Shown piece after piece: positions 24,118-35,422 of a stretch of 64,000 nucleotides of DNA. The stretch's first letter is position 1. Each line of letters begins with the position of its first letter. The DNA is taken from NCBI GenBank assembly GCA_029532625.1, contig JARFXM010000003.1:2480001-2544000 (forward strand), written 5' to 3'. The position numbers were made by a program, and so were the translations under genes. The DNA is from Lomentospora prolificans. Lineage: Eukaryota; Ascomycota; Sordariomycetes; Microascales; Microascaceae. The notes below the pieces were generated by a model that was not told the origin of the DNA, did not search any database, and was given only the letters and a program-made list of their open reading frames with translations.

Positions 24118-25924
24118 TGTATCGTATCGCGAGACGCAAAAAGGGAGGGGGTGGGGGGGCGCTATGAGTTGTTCGTTATTGGGATTCGAGGTTGATTCCC
24201 AGTGCAGCTTGGACGCTTCAACCCTTTTTTTTTTTTTTTCCCTCTTGGATCACCGCAGTCAAATCAGTCAGTATCTGGTGGAGATGATCGCACGCCGACT
24301 CTTTCTATTTGGTCTCGTGGGGTTCATGGCGGGGTCGCTGTCTATCCAGTGGCAAGCGCGAGTGGCGGGGCATCTGTGACTAATAAAACCAGATTCCGAG
24401 CTGGCACAACTTATCGCAAGCACGGCACCACATTGCACCCTCACTTAACCCTTATCTTGGTGACTCATCAGGGGAGCTTCCCCTGTTCCAGACTCCCTCA
24501 GCTTCACCTGGCTCTAAAACGGACCGAGCTAATATTATCAGCGGTATCATTGTCCCGTCCAACATGGCCCGTTTGAAGCTGACACGCCCACCACCCTGCA
24601 CCTCCGACTAAGGCTCATTCTGACTCAACTTGCGAGGTACCGATGCTGATATCTGACGGAACTTATCGGAGCTTCCAAATCCCTGATAAGGCATGAAAGT
24701 GCACCGATCTCCCTTGCTGCCGGATACCACCGGGCGAATCGTCACATTCCAACGAAGTGGGAGCAGCGCCAGAGTCACAAATGCAGCTCCGCTTTTTGCC
24801 ACCGCTTCAACCTTGTACATCTGGCGGATGGGTCTTTTCTATGTGCACCATCGTGTTGGTTGTCGGCATTTCACTGGTCGCGAGGGGGCCTGGTTCGCGA
24901 TGTTTACTGGGCGAGACGGGCCACGGTGAGCCGCACCGTTGTTAGAGGATGCGTCGACCCCAGACCCACCGTGCAATCGGGCACCAAAACCCCGATGAGA
25001 GTGTAGCCCCGGGCCTGCAGCATAAGTAAGTTTATCAAGGCCTTTTTCCTCCGCGGGAGTACGGCGCCGTGGCCTATTCGATGCCGGTCTCCCCCTTCCC
25101 CTCAATAATACCGCTCGTCCGTACGTGGCACCAAGCACGCGGCGTCCCTCTTATTCTCCGGATGGGGCTTCTTATTTTGAAGTGTAGTTGCACAACTACG
25201 ACGCCTCTCAATACGCCCGGCTTGAGTACATCTGCCCTCGCGATTTCTTTTCTCTTTGTGGGCCATTGGATTGGACTCCTCAAAGCTAACTTCAGCTTCG
25301 TCTGTCCACTAATTGTCCACTAAAGGCGAATGCACTGTCTCCCAGATCTTCGTAATCTGGGCATTAGCCAAAGGTTCACACTGGCAAGGGAACCCGGTCG
25401 TCGCGCATTGCTGATGCCGGGACAGCAGTTTCTGGATCCATCATCTGCAATCGATATCGCTGGCCAGGCTTCTCGTTGGCTGACTAGCAAGCCCGTGCTT
25501 ATTTAGTTTAGCCACCTGCGAATCGCATGCTGTATATCCTCGAGGCGAACAAGTCGCATACATTGGTTATTGTAGTGATACAGCATTGATCGTGTCTCGA
25601 AAAATACCGTCCAGACTCCAGCCTGGTCCTTCCCCCACTCTTGTCGGAAAGAGCTGCAGGACCAGAACATATGTACCTTTGCTCCTTCATATAAAAAAGT
25701 ATCCGTACGTCGCGTCAGTTAGGCCATGAGTGATCCAGGGTGTATTGCTTCTTCCCTCCTCTGCTATCTGCTGCCTGTCCTCACGTCCACCGGGACTCCC
25801 GCAATGAACGAGCATCGTTGAGGGCATCGCGAATCCAAACATTCCATGTCCCTTCTTTCTCTTCAACCGTCGTCATAGAAGCTTGGCACTACGTCAAAAT
25901 AGTTGACAAGTCCATCTGAATCGG
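24118..25924. other. Divergent intergenic region GlnRS / membrane protein
   Basis: A 14-base T run (about 24227-24240) lies in the GlnRS promoter. TTATC and GATAA motifs occur as a spaced inverted pair at about 24662-24690. Short open frames (24202-24576, 24693-24929, 25069-25323) show no recognisable features. No RNA gene was found. Confidence 0.55.
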
Positions 25925-27072
25925 ATGGTTCTCTGCACGGTTTCAGACGGGGGTCACCCCGACATGTACGGCCTCGGTATCGGCCTTGCCTTCTACATCC
26001 AGTGGATCGGGGTTACCGCCGTCGAATACATCGACGAGTCCCAGCTAGCTCCCGTGCGGCTTCTTGGCCTCGCCCTATCGGCATCCACCTTCATTGGTCT
26101 CCTCTGCCAGGGCCCGGCGGGCCACCTCTCCTTGGCCGAGGTGTACCTTGTCCTACTTCTCGCCATGGGTATCTATCTCTTCACCGTACCCGTATATCTT
26201 TGGAAGGCGGTAACCCGCTTCAACCCGTATTGGGACCCGTTCCGATGCACCGATGAGGAACAGAGCCCCATATACAGAATAATGGATTTCAGCTTGATGC
26301 TAGCGCTTAGCTGTGTCGGGGTATGGTTCTGGTGTGCGTTCGTCACTGATCGAGAAGCCGATTGTGACACCTACGGCTTCTTCTTCAGCCGCGTCGCGAT
26401 TGAGAATAAAGTCTTCAAGGCTTTCAATGCCCTAGTATACCTCGTCATCCTGCTGGCATCAATTGGCGTGCTTCTGCTTAGGGCAGGGCGGGAACTAGAT
26501 ATCTTCAAAAAGAAAAAGAAGAAGCCCCGGCGTATAAGGTGAGTCCGTTCTTCAATCGCCACCATCACACGGTTCCGGGAGCGTTGGAGGCTGGTCAATC
26601 ATCTCATATCTTGCTTCCTTTTGCACTCCACTGTACACCGCGTCCTCATCTGCCGCTAACGGTTGGACCCGGGGGGAAAAGGCGCATTCACAAGGCGACG
26701 ATCCAAGGAGCCAAACTCCTCAGCAATATCACCGTCACGACAATTCTCATCGCAGCATCTGAACTTACCATCTCGTGGAATAAATTACCGCGAGACAACA
26801 GCGTGTCTACGGTTGCCCAGGCCATCCCGCTCTTCGTCAGTTCCGCCATCGTCGTACGCGTCATCTTCCTCTATTTTGCCCGCGCACAAATGGAGAATCA
26901 CCCCAGCGCCGTGTGGAGTGGAAGCACTTCATCCTCACGGCGAAGCTGTCGGAAGGATCCTGGCTCCGATTCAATTCCTCCTCCCCCGCCGTCGCCCCCT
27001 TCGCCTCCCCCTCCCCCTCCAGCGGCAAGGGGACCGTTTGCGCGTCCACCTCCCCCGCCGCCCTCGCCGTGA
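25925..27072 (+). CDS. Unrecognised multi-pass membrane protein (fungal family)
   Basis: Exons 25925-26538 and 26682-27072 join in phase (gtgagt donor, aaaag acceptor, gctaac branch point at 26655-26660) to give about 334 residues. The N-terminus, with HPDMYGLGIGLAFYIQW, resembles a group of fungus-only membrane proteins of unknown function that start with a PDxYGLGxRxGxYxQ-like motif. About five to seven hydrophobic segments follow: near residues 18-33, 45-60, 70-90, 115-140, 165-190, then two after the splice (ITVTTILIAASELTISW and VAQAIPLFVSSAIVV). A Lys/Arg-rich loop (FKKKKKKPRRI) spans the intron. The end is a low-complexity Pro-rich tail of about 45 residues, and the true 3' end is uncertain because an additional intron could bypass it. 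No function is proposed. Confidence 0.6.
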
Positions 27073-27575
27073 CAGAGGTCGTACTAGAACGGCGGAGTCT
27101 TCCCGCAAGGAAATTCGGGGGTGGTTGGCCAAAATTTGCATGGGCGGCCTAGCATGTATAACTTCAGGTGTTTTTCCTTCCCTTTACGGCGTCCATGGGC
27201 GTGGTGTGGACGGTAAGCTCAGCTTTCATACCAAACTGGTAAATTGGTCAGAACGTAAGATCCATGAGAACAGTCTTTCCCCAGGTGGACGGACCAAGCC
27301 TTGCTCTCGAAACGAGGTACTTAGTGTCAGATAGTAACTACACTGTGGCCTGCTGCTTGTAACCTTAGCTCTGCACGGTGCACATTAAAATTGCGCGCTC
27401 GCGCACTGTTCTGGTGACCCCGCAACCAGCATCCTGCTAAAGTAAACAATTTAACCTCTTCGGGTTCCTCAGAGCTGCAGGTTCTCGTTTTCTGAAGCCG
27501 CACAATTCACCGCCCTCCAATAACTTGATACCGGCCGGCGGTTTTCTTTCTCCACAGAAACAGTATCTCTAGACA
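27073..27575. other. Intergenic upstream of MAD2
   Basis: A 503-bp gap between co-oriented genes. It holds a palindromic run gcgcgctcgcgc near 27396-27407 and a CT-rich stretch just before the MAD2 start. No gene is seen. Confidence 0.55.
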
Positions 27576-28723
27576 ATGCCGCCTTCGAAGTCATCGTCGT
27601 CGTCTGACCCTGCCAAGGACAAGTCAAAGGACAAGTCCAAGGTCCACAAGCTGGCACTGAAGGGCAGCGCCAGGCTCGTGGCAGAATTCGTATGTTGGTC
27701 CTCATGATAGACTCTCGCGACTCTCCTAGCTAACTTAGCTTGTGCCGGTAGTTCCAATACTCGATACACTCGATCCTGTACGATTTCTCTCTTTCACCCC
27801 TCTCACCGCCACTGGGGCTCGATACTCCTGCAAGCTGAGACTTCGCTAATGGCGACTTTCTAGGTTCCAACGGGGCGTTTATCCAGCTGAAGACTTCACA
27901 GCGTACGCTTTCCCCGGTCTCTAACTCTTAGATTCCGTTTCCGTTGTGTATAAGACTAACATTCGCTGCGTCATAGTGTCAAGAAGTATGGCCTCAACAT
28001 GCTAGGTCCGCATCGCTCCCTTCTCCTTGACCATACCCGTGCCGAGACCTGTTAACATTCGTTGTGCATCTAGTATCGGCCGACGACCAAGTCAAAGCCT
28101 ACATCAAGAAGATCATGTCCCAGCTCGACAAGTGGATGGTGGGTGGCAAGATTTCGAAACTTGTCATCGTCATTACGGACAAGGATACTGGCGAGCATGT
28201 TGAGCGGTGGCAATTTGACGTACGCGCTCTTCCTACGACCCGCTCTACTCTCTATCGCCCTTCTAACAGCTTAATGCAGGTCCAAATATTTGGAAAGTCA
28301 TCCTCAAAATCCAAGTCGGCCTCTAAATCCACAGACCAGGAGAATCAAGCGCCAGGGTATGCCTTGCTCGCACCATGACCCCTCACACGTCTTATTTTCT
28401 ACTGCTGGATAACTGTTAACGCTTTGTGCTTCTGCAGCTCTGATCCAAACGAGGCTACTCCCGAAAAATCCGAAAAGGAGATCCAAGACGAGATCGCTGC
28501 CATCTTTCGCCAAATCACCGCTTCCGTCACCTTCCTCCCCCAACTCAACGGCGACTGCACTTTCAACGTTCTCGTCTACGCTGATGCCGATTCCGATGTG
28601 CCAGTCGAGTGGGGTGACAGCGACGCCAAGGAGATAAACAATGCTGAAAGAGTTCAGTTAAGGGGCTTCAGCACGAGTAACCATAGGGTTGATACGATTG
28701 TTAGCTACCGGCTCGCGGAGTAG
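27576..28723 (+). CDS. mad2: Spindle assembly checkpoint protein MAD2 (HORMA domain)
   Basis: Seven exons, 27576-27689, 27752-27777, 27864-27902, 27977-28005, 28074-28219, 28280-28356 and 28438-28723, join in phase to 238 residues. MAD2 sits at unattached kinetochores with MAD1 and, in its closed form, captures CDC20 to hold back the anaphase-promoting complex. The HORMA core is clear: KGSARLVAEFFQYSIHSIL, FQRGVYPAEDF, KKYGLNML, KWMVGGKISKLVIVI, ERWQFDVQIF, then the C-terminal safety-belt part with SVTFLPQLNGDCTF and STSNHRVDTIVSYRL. Micro-exons of 26, 39 and 29 bp encode the N-terminal helix region. Compared with the roughly 205-residue animal protein it has an additional Ser/Lys-rich N-terminus and a Lys/Ser-rich insertion of about 25 residues across the exon 6/7 junction. 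It is convergent with UBP14. Confidence 0.93.
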
Positions 28724-29148
28724 GAAAACACATCATCACAAATAGTCGGGCAACGATATGGGACATCCAGGAGTTTAAGGCGAACTGGCTTGAGTCATAT
28801 ATACCGGTAAAATCTACTTAATCAATGGCATCGAAAAAACATACATCATGGAATGGTGTCTGCAGTCCCATTCCCGTTTGAGCATAGACCTGGCGAGCGC
28901 GCTTCTTTGCCTCTTTTTCTCTGTAATAATTCATAACCTCATTCAAAACTCGTCGCACGCCTGAACTAGTCTACTTTGAGATGGCCCACCGAAGCTGCAA
29001 ACATCAAATGCAATGTTTTCTTTATGCAAACCAAGCCCTTCGTTCCTCATCTTTCAACTCCTTACGTCCGCCATGGAACAAAACCTCGATTACGTCTCGT
29101 GGAAAAGGAAGGGCAAGGAAACGCACGGAAAAAAGGCAAGACAAACTT
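28724..29148. other. Convergent 3' intergenic region MAD2 / UBP14
   Basis: 425 bp between two stop codons, AT-rich, expected to hold both 3' untranslated regions. The small open frames here are the antisense of the UBP14 last exon or chance. No other element is seen. Confidence 0.6.
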
Positions 29149-31750
29149 TTAGACGCGCTTGAAAAAGTAGACATAGGCGAACTTGGACATCTCGTCGACA
29201 TCTGTGGCCTCGACAACCTTCTCGTCGTTGAAAAGCACCCACGAGGTTTGGGTCTTATCCTCAGCCAAAGGCTTCCGAATAAACGCGACATAATGTCTGT
29301 GCACATGAGATTAATGGAATGACCGGAAAAAGAAGTAACCGCAATCTGTAGACTTACCCAGTATGAATGCTAGTGCCCTTGTGGCAAACAATAGACTGCA
29401 GCTTATAGTTGGCTCCAAGTTCGGAGCTACCCGGCCGCTCCTTTGCTGCATTAGCCTCTACTGGGGCCGTGTTACCATCGTCGGTGAGTCCTGGGTCATC
29501 GGGATGGCTGAACAACCACTCAACCGCTCGTTCAGCATCTCCTCCTGTTTCACGCAATGCTTTCTTCGCTTGGGGCTCACCAAACCCCATGGCAACAAGC
29601 ATCTCTACTTGCGCAGGATCGGCTTGGTTTGCTGATCCCTTGTTTTCCGAGAGGTCAAGCGGCAGATCAGCGCTAGAGTCATCCATATGGGAGAAGAGCC
29701 ACTCCATGGCAGCGTTGGCATCAGCATTACCAGTAGCATGAAGGGCTCTCTCGCATCGATTTCGAGAGAAGCCCATACTCTGAAGCTGCTCAAGAGCTGC
29801 AGAATTTGGGACAAATGCCGGCTGGCTAGGCTCCGGGATATCGGGAAGCTCGACTTCATCGGGCTGCAATCCTGATGACATGTACTTGTCGAAAGAGAAT
29901 TCTTCTTCGGGAACAATGACAGGAACATCAACTTTAATGGGAACCCAGTTGACAACAGTCATTTTGCTAGCGTTGACAACCAGAGTAGCAGGAAGTGTCC
30001 TGAAACGGAATTGCTTAACGAAGCCACCCTTACTTCCGCAGCCGGAGCAGGCAAGTTCGACGGTTTCGGGCGCCGTTAAGCTGTCTAAGCATTCCTCGAG
30101 AGTGACTGGTCGATACACATCCGGTTTGCTTTCACCTTCCTCCGTTAAACCGGGCTCAGCAGATATCTTCTCCTTGGGAATATCGACGAAAATGTTGTCC
30201 TGTTCTGTTGTTGTATATCGAACTCTCTTGCAGTCGAGGCACTGAAGTCTGTGCTCAGAGACAAATCGGAAATCCTCGGTAGGGTCCTTTTTTCCTGATG
30301 CTCGGCTCGATCGCTGGATAAGCGTGAAGAGATACTGGAGAAACTCGAAGGCGTCTTGCTGACGCATTGTCGAGAACTCTCCATGTCCACGACCCACGAG
30401 GTGCTTCAACATTGCGGGAGCAATGCCTCTTTGGTACCTCAGTTCCGACTGATCGGAGGTGGGCGCATCAGGATCTGGCTTGGAATAACGGCCGGAAAGA
30501 AGACCGTGCCCCATCTTCCTCAATTGAGTTTCTAGATCGGCTGCTGGGTCATCTACATTGGGAAGAGCTTCGGTAGTGTCGTAGTAGCGGCTCTTGAAGG
30601 AGGGCAGGTCAAAAAGACACTGGACAATACTAGCTAGGTAGCAGCTGTTCCCTAGATTTTTCAGACCAGTAAGACCAGGTCCAGTTAATGGTTTTAGTTC
30701 TTTTCCGTCCTCCGCAGTCATTGAAAAGTCCCATTTGAGATTTTGCTCGATTTGCATTTCCGTCAAGCTTTTCTCGGTCTTCTGTCGCTCGGCAATGTTG
30801 ATGCCCCAGTGAGCCAGGTGCGTACTGAGATTGTCGTCAATACGTTCCTCGTCGCATTTATAGCAATAGACGTCCGCATTCCCCTCTGGTGTAATGGAGC
30901 CCAGTTTGACTGCAACGCCATGACCAGAATCGAGTGCGTGGGCTAAGCCGTGAGAATTACCCTCGACGCCACCCATTTGCTTCCTTCCACAACCCAAATT
31001 TCCACACTCAAGGCAGAGCCAGAGATTTTCTTTCAGGTCGCATTTCGAGCAGTGACCAAGATCTCCGGATTCAATAGCCCGGGGGTCTTGCTGTTGAAGG
31101 AGTAGGATGTGCTCACAAGAAATCAGTTCTTGCTCCCAGGCTTTAACTTCTTCCTTACGCGAGAATGTGCTCGCCGCAAGGATGCCATCAACTATTGCAG
31201 CCATATTAGGAGTAGTCTTGTCGAGATCCGTGTCACAGTCTAGACATCTAATAGTGGTAGCAGTATCATATTTGTCCTCTTCCGTTTCGGCAGCAATAGC
31301 CAGTTTCGACATCTTCAGAGGTGGCTCATCTCGTACGACGACCTTACGAGTGCGGCGAATATTCAGGACTAGGGGGTGGTTTCGAAGAGCGCTGTGCAGC
31401 ATATCGTGGTGCTGGGGTCCAGCGCACCCGCCGTTGAAACACTGCAGGCATACATTGAGGCCGTCGGGGTCATCCTGTAGGCGGATGGAAGGCTTAGGTT
31501 AGGAAATGTGTGACGAACTGTGCATAAATACAGAGGCTGAGAAGGCTGGCTTACAATCGAATCGAAACACTGGGTGCAGTCTTCTCGGTAAACTGACTGG
31601 GTCGGATTGGGCGGTCGAAGCGCTGTTGAGATCACTGTTAGAACATGCATAGGAGCTATTCGTATGAAAAGAAGCATTTCCTAGGGAAAGATAGGAGTTC
31701 CTGATGTTTAAGGGTACCATACTGAGGGTTTCGCCGTGAGGGCACGACAT
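29149..31750 (-). CDS. ubp14: Ubiquitin carboxyl-terminal hydrolase 14 (isopeptidase T / USP5 type)
   Basis: Four minus-strand exons, 31750-31723, 31622-31555, 31474-29358 and 29296-29149, give 786 residues, close to yeast Ubp14 (about 780). The enzyme disassembles free polyubiquitin chains and so keeps the proteasome clear. A first variant zinc finger is near the N-terminus (YREDCTQCFDSIDDPDGLNVC). The UBP zinc finger that binds the free ubiquitin tail is at about 174-231. The Cys box is NLGNSCYLAS with catalytic Cys310. Two UBA domains sit inside the catalytic fold (about 591-631 and 653-691, both with an MGF loop). The His box HTGHYVAFIRK is split by the last intron, with catalytic His739. 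The 28-nt first exon (MSCPHGETL) is followed by a 100-bp intron. Divergent from ISU1. Confidence 0.95.
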
Positions 31751-33553
31751 TATGGAAATATGGCTTCTAGCTGCAGTAGGCTACGGAAAGGTGGAGGGTT
31801 TGGCAGCGATCAGCTTTGAATTGTTCGTAGTGGTTGAGGGGGGGAGATAGTTAAATCGGCAATCCGAGAAGACGAATTATGACGAGGATAAGTTTTTTGT
31901 TACTTCTTTTTGCCTGGAAGAGTTGTTATTTCGAGTGGAAACTGTCAGCCTGGCAGTGCTTGTCTCAAGCTGTGTTGCCTCGCTGCGGGGTGACGCTATG
32001 CGTGCCTGCCTTCTCTGCTTGGAGGGGCAACCCAGCTTGAGTTTGGTCGGGACATGGAGCTCCCCACTCATCACAGTGACATACAGCTGTTAACAGCTGC
32101 TTGGTTTATTCAAGCTAGCCCATGCAATGCAACATGCACCCATGCTATGACAGCCAAGCTCAGCCTCTGCCAGGCGGCCACAGGCGGAGGCAAACATCGT
32201 TGGTGATACCTCTGATTGAGACCAAGGTCGACATAATGAGTCACTTTTAGGGAAAATTATATTGGGAGCGAGGCCGCCAAGAAACTACTGTTTCCTCCCT
32301 CTCGATCCTTACCATCCATCTAACTTCACGGATGGAAGTATTACGCCTTGGACTCTTTCGCGTGCTGGATGGAAGGATTGATGCGGGAGGTCACCTTGGT
32401 GTTCAAGTTCGAAAGATGGATTGACGCGATTTATTGGGGTTTAGCTAATTGTCCCCTGTGCCTAGAAGACGAAGGACTCTTGTTTCTTATCAGATAAGGG
32501 GTTTAGCCGCGAAGTTAACAAGCACCTGCTCCTAATGTTGTGGAGGGAAACGAGTTCAGCACATGGCCGGGGTTACGTCGGCAATGCGGCGGCCGAGTCG
32601 GTTATCAGATCGATCCCGACACTCGAGATAAAACAAATCTTGTGCCCACCTTTGCATTTCTAATGGAAATTGGGTAGTCCACAGTGCGATTTCTGCCGTT
32701 CCACTCGCCTCTTCAGTTAGTGTGCTTCTGGGGTGGTGAAGCGACTGGTCGGGGTGCAATAGCCGGAGCAATATTAGTAGAACAATGATTTGACAAGAGT
32801 GAAGACTGCTTTCTGGCTTTCCAAATTTTCCATATTTCGTAAAGCATACGGAGATGTCGGATCGCACCTTGTGCTCCGCTGCCTCCTCGGCGATTTGGAC
32901 GTTGAATGGTAGTACGCAAATCCAGGTTGGGCGGAGCAACACGGACATATCGGCAGTACATCAGTGGAAAGTCAACGGAAAATACAGTACATCTGATATC
33001 TCTCGGTACTGTATACGAATCGAGCACGGCCTGCCTGGAAATGTCGAGGGTACCCCGTCTCCTATTGGCCCACTCCTTCGGCATGATGATGCAGCTTCCC
33101 CACCTCGTCCTTTCAAAGACAAAAAATCGTCGACGTCCTCCAGATGCCCATTAGTAAAGGAACTTTATTTTGGCCTCGCTTTCTTGCCACACTTTTTTCC
33201 CTCCCAATCCACCACCATTTATCTACAACCTATCCTCACACCACCACATTCTCCCGTCATCGCTCTTCTCCGCCCCGGGAATCTATTTCTATCAAATTCT
33301 GCCATTAACGACGATAGTCGAAATTCAACGACTTTCCTCAGTTTGGCGCCTTTAGTCGCAATATAAAAGTCGAGCACCTTATCACCATTTCGTCGGCGAC
33401 TGCACGCTCCTGCGTACCCAAGTCCCAGATCTGATAACTGTACGTCCCATCAGAAACCTCTCTGTCGATCAATCAATAGCCATCGGCCGCGGGAAAGCAA
33501 GTTCACCGTCTTCTAATTATTTTACCCAGATATCCGTTCTTCCCGCATTCAAG
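31751..33553. other. Divergent promoter region UBP14 / ISU1
   Basis: 1.8 kb between the two start codons. It contains the short GATA palindrome at 32486-32498 and CT/CCAC-rich sequence at 33180-33300 close to ISU1. Open frames at 32556-33366 on both strands lack recognisable features and lie in the promoter of ISU1. No RNA gene is seen. Confidence 0.55.
32486..32498. promoter_or_regulatory. Palindromic pair of GATA sites
   Basis: cttatc-a-gataag is a perfect 13-base palindrome in which two GATA-factor cores face each other one base apart. It lies in the shared UBP14/ISU1 promoter region, about 1.06 kb from ISU1 and 0.74 kb from UBP14. Regulatory function is inferred only. Confidence 0.35.
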
Positions 33554-34236
33554 ATGTTGTCGCGCGGACTTCGGTTGGCTCCCCGAGCGTTAATCGCTGC
33601 CTCCGTTCGACCCTCCCTCTCCGCTTCGAGACATCTACCTCGAGCTGTCGCTGCGCCTTCCACATCCCGATCCTATCACGAGAAGGTCATTGATCACTAC
33701 GAGCGACCGCGAAATACGGGCTCGCTGCCCAAGGGAGACGTCGATGTCGGCACCGGCCTTGTTGGTGCCCCTGCCTGTGGTGATGTCATGAAGCTTCAAA
33801 TTCGCGTGGACCCTGACACCAAGGTCATCTCCGATGTACGGTTCAAGACCTTTGGCTGCGGCTCCGCCATTGCCTCCTCTAGCTACCTTACCGAGCTTGT
33901 TAAGGGGATGACTCTTGATGAGGCTGCCCGTGTAAAGAACACCGATATTGCGAAGGAACTGTGCTTGCCCCCCGTTAAGCGTAAGTTTCTCCCTAGCCTA
34001 GCCAAAAAAAAAAAAAAATGGAAAAGAAAAAAATGGAAACATTTCTATGGGCAATGGGCTCAAAGAATTATACTGACGACTATTTTGATCTAGTCCACTG
34101 CTCCATGCTTGCACAAGATGCCATTCAATCCGCGATATCGAACTACTACACCAAGAACCCTGCGGCTAAGTCTACCAACCTCGGTGGAACTGAGAAGAAG
34201 CTTCACGAGGCTGCCTCTGAAGCCGTCTCCGCTTAA
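33554..34236 (+). CDS. isu1: Mitochondrial iron-sulfur cluster assembly scaffold ISU1
   Basis: Exons 33554-33980 and 34094-34236 give 189 residues. The protein is the IscU-type scaffold on which the mitochondrial desulfurase complex builds [2Fe-2S] clusters before chaperones pass them on. Residues 1-40 are Arg/Ala/Ser-rich without acids, a mitochondrial targeting sequence. The mature part starts at SRSYHEKVIDHYERPRN and keeps the three cluster cysteines and the Asp: GAPACGDVMKL, KTFGCGSAIASSSYLTE and LHCSMLAQDAI, with LPPVK (the Hsp70 recognition motif) just before the intron. The 113-bp intron holds an A-rich run (34004-34018). Divergent from UBP14. Confidence 0.96.
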
Positions 34237-35422
34237 AAAGGAAACCTAAAGTCAAAAAATAACATTCCAGTTCTTGTTGTCCTTATACGAGATTCTATCC
34301 CCTCATATACCACGCATTTTATTTCTCTTTTTTTTCCAGTGCCCTTTGTCGTTATGATGGCACAGAGTGTAAATGGAAACCAGGAGAGAGGGAGGAGGAT
34401 ATCGAGATTCGGTTGAAGGCGTTTAGGAGCTATCGTGCTTATTTCAATGCACTTGAACATGTACGAGATTAGAGTTGGTACCTTTAACCTGCATTTTTTT
34501 TTTTTTTCAAATTCGGGCAGCAGAAGAGGGAAAATAAATTGAAATTATTACCCTGGAAATTATATAGAAAACACTGCTTCCGTGCCTTCACTTTAGGCTT
34601 CATACATGGCTCTGTGAATAGCTATTCACTTTATTCCTAAGATGGGCACCCGCATACAGGCATGTGTCAAGCTCTGCCACCCTTTGTCTCCTTCGAGACA
34701 TCCCGACCAGAAACGGGTGCGGCGAGTGGCGCACGCTCTGCGGACGCCATCTAGACGCGGCTTCCAGATCATCGCAAGGTATCATGCGAAACAGGAAAAC
34801 GTTACAGTACTTGTATGTCAATTATATAGATAGAAGACCTACCTATGGTGTTCTATAATGCGCTATAAGTCTCACACCTGTATACTCCAAAGTTCCATTA
34901 ACTGTATAATACTGATAAGGAGCTGGACAGTGAAAACAAGGTAATAGGTGTTCAACCTGCCGGGTCCAATGGTCGAGTCAGACAGAAAGAGAAGCTTCTG
35001 TCTTTTCGTTCGTACAGTGATCAGTGGGAATGACGTCGCTGAATAGGATCGGGTGCGGCCTTGGAAAGGACTAAAATATATTAAGAAAAGAAAGAAAATT
35101 GCAGTCTAAAGACGAGTGATTTCAAAGAAGGCGGGCCCTGAACGTGCAAAACCAACTGGTTAGATCAAAGAAGCAGCCCCGTCGCGCGTCGTGTCCACTG
35201 CTATATCGCTATCAGAAAAAGGTTGATGGAACAAGATACAGAAGAGTGGCTTCCTTCAGCGAGAGAGGGAGATACATGCTTATATTGTACCACAGCAAGG
35301 TGATCCACAGATTAGCCATGCCCTCAATCCTCGATGCAAGCCCAACCGCAGTGTCCGCCAGGGCACGCTATGCACCAACCCCACGACAATACATTAGGCA
35401 AAGAATAAAAAGAGACGCCGCT
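34237..35422. other. Convergent 3' intergenic region ISU1 / carotenoid oxygenase
   Basis: About 1.2 kb with AT-rich 3' untranslated sequence on the left, including a T run at about 34494-34507. Open frames around 34600-34860 and 35144-35428 have no recognisable features and are probably chance. Confidence 0.55.

Noticed and set aside
26663..27334. 223-codon open frame overlapping the membrane protein second exon
   Set aside because: The other frame continues hydrophobic segments in correct splice phase; this frame is Ser/Arg/Pro-rich and featureless.
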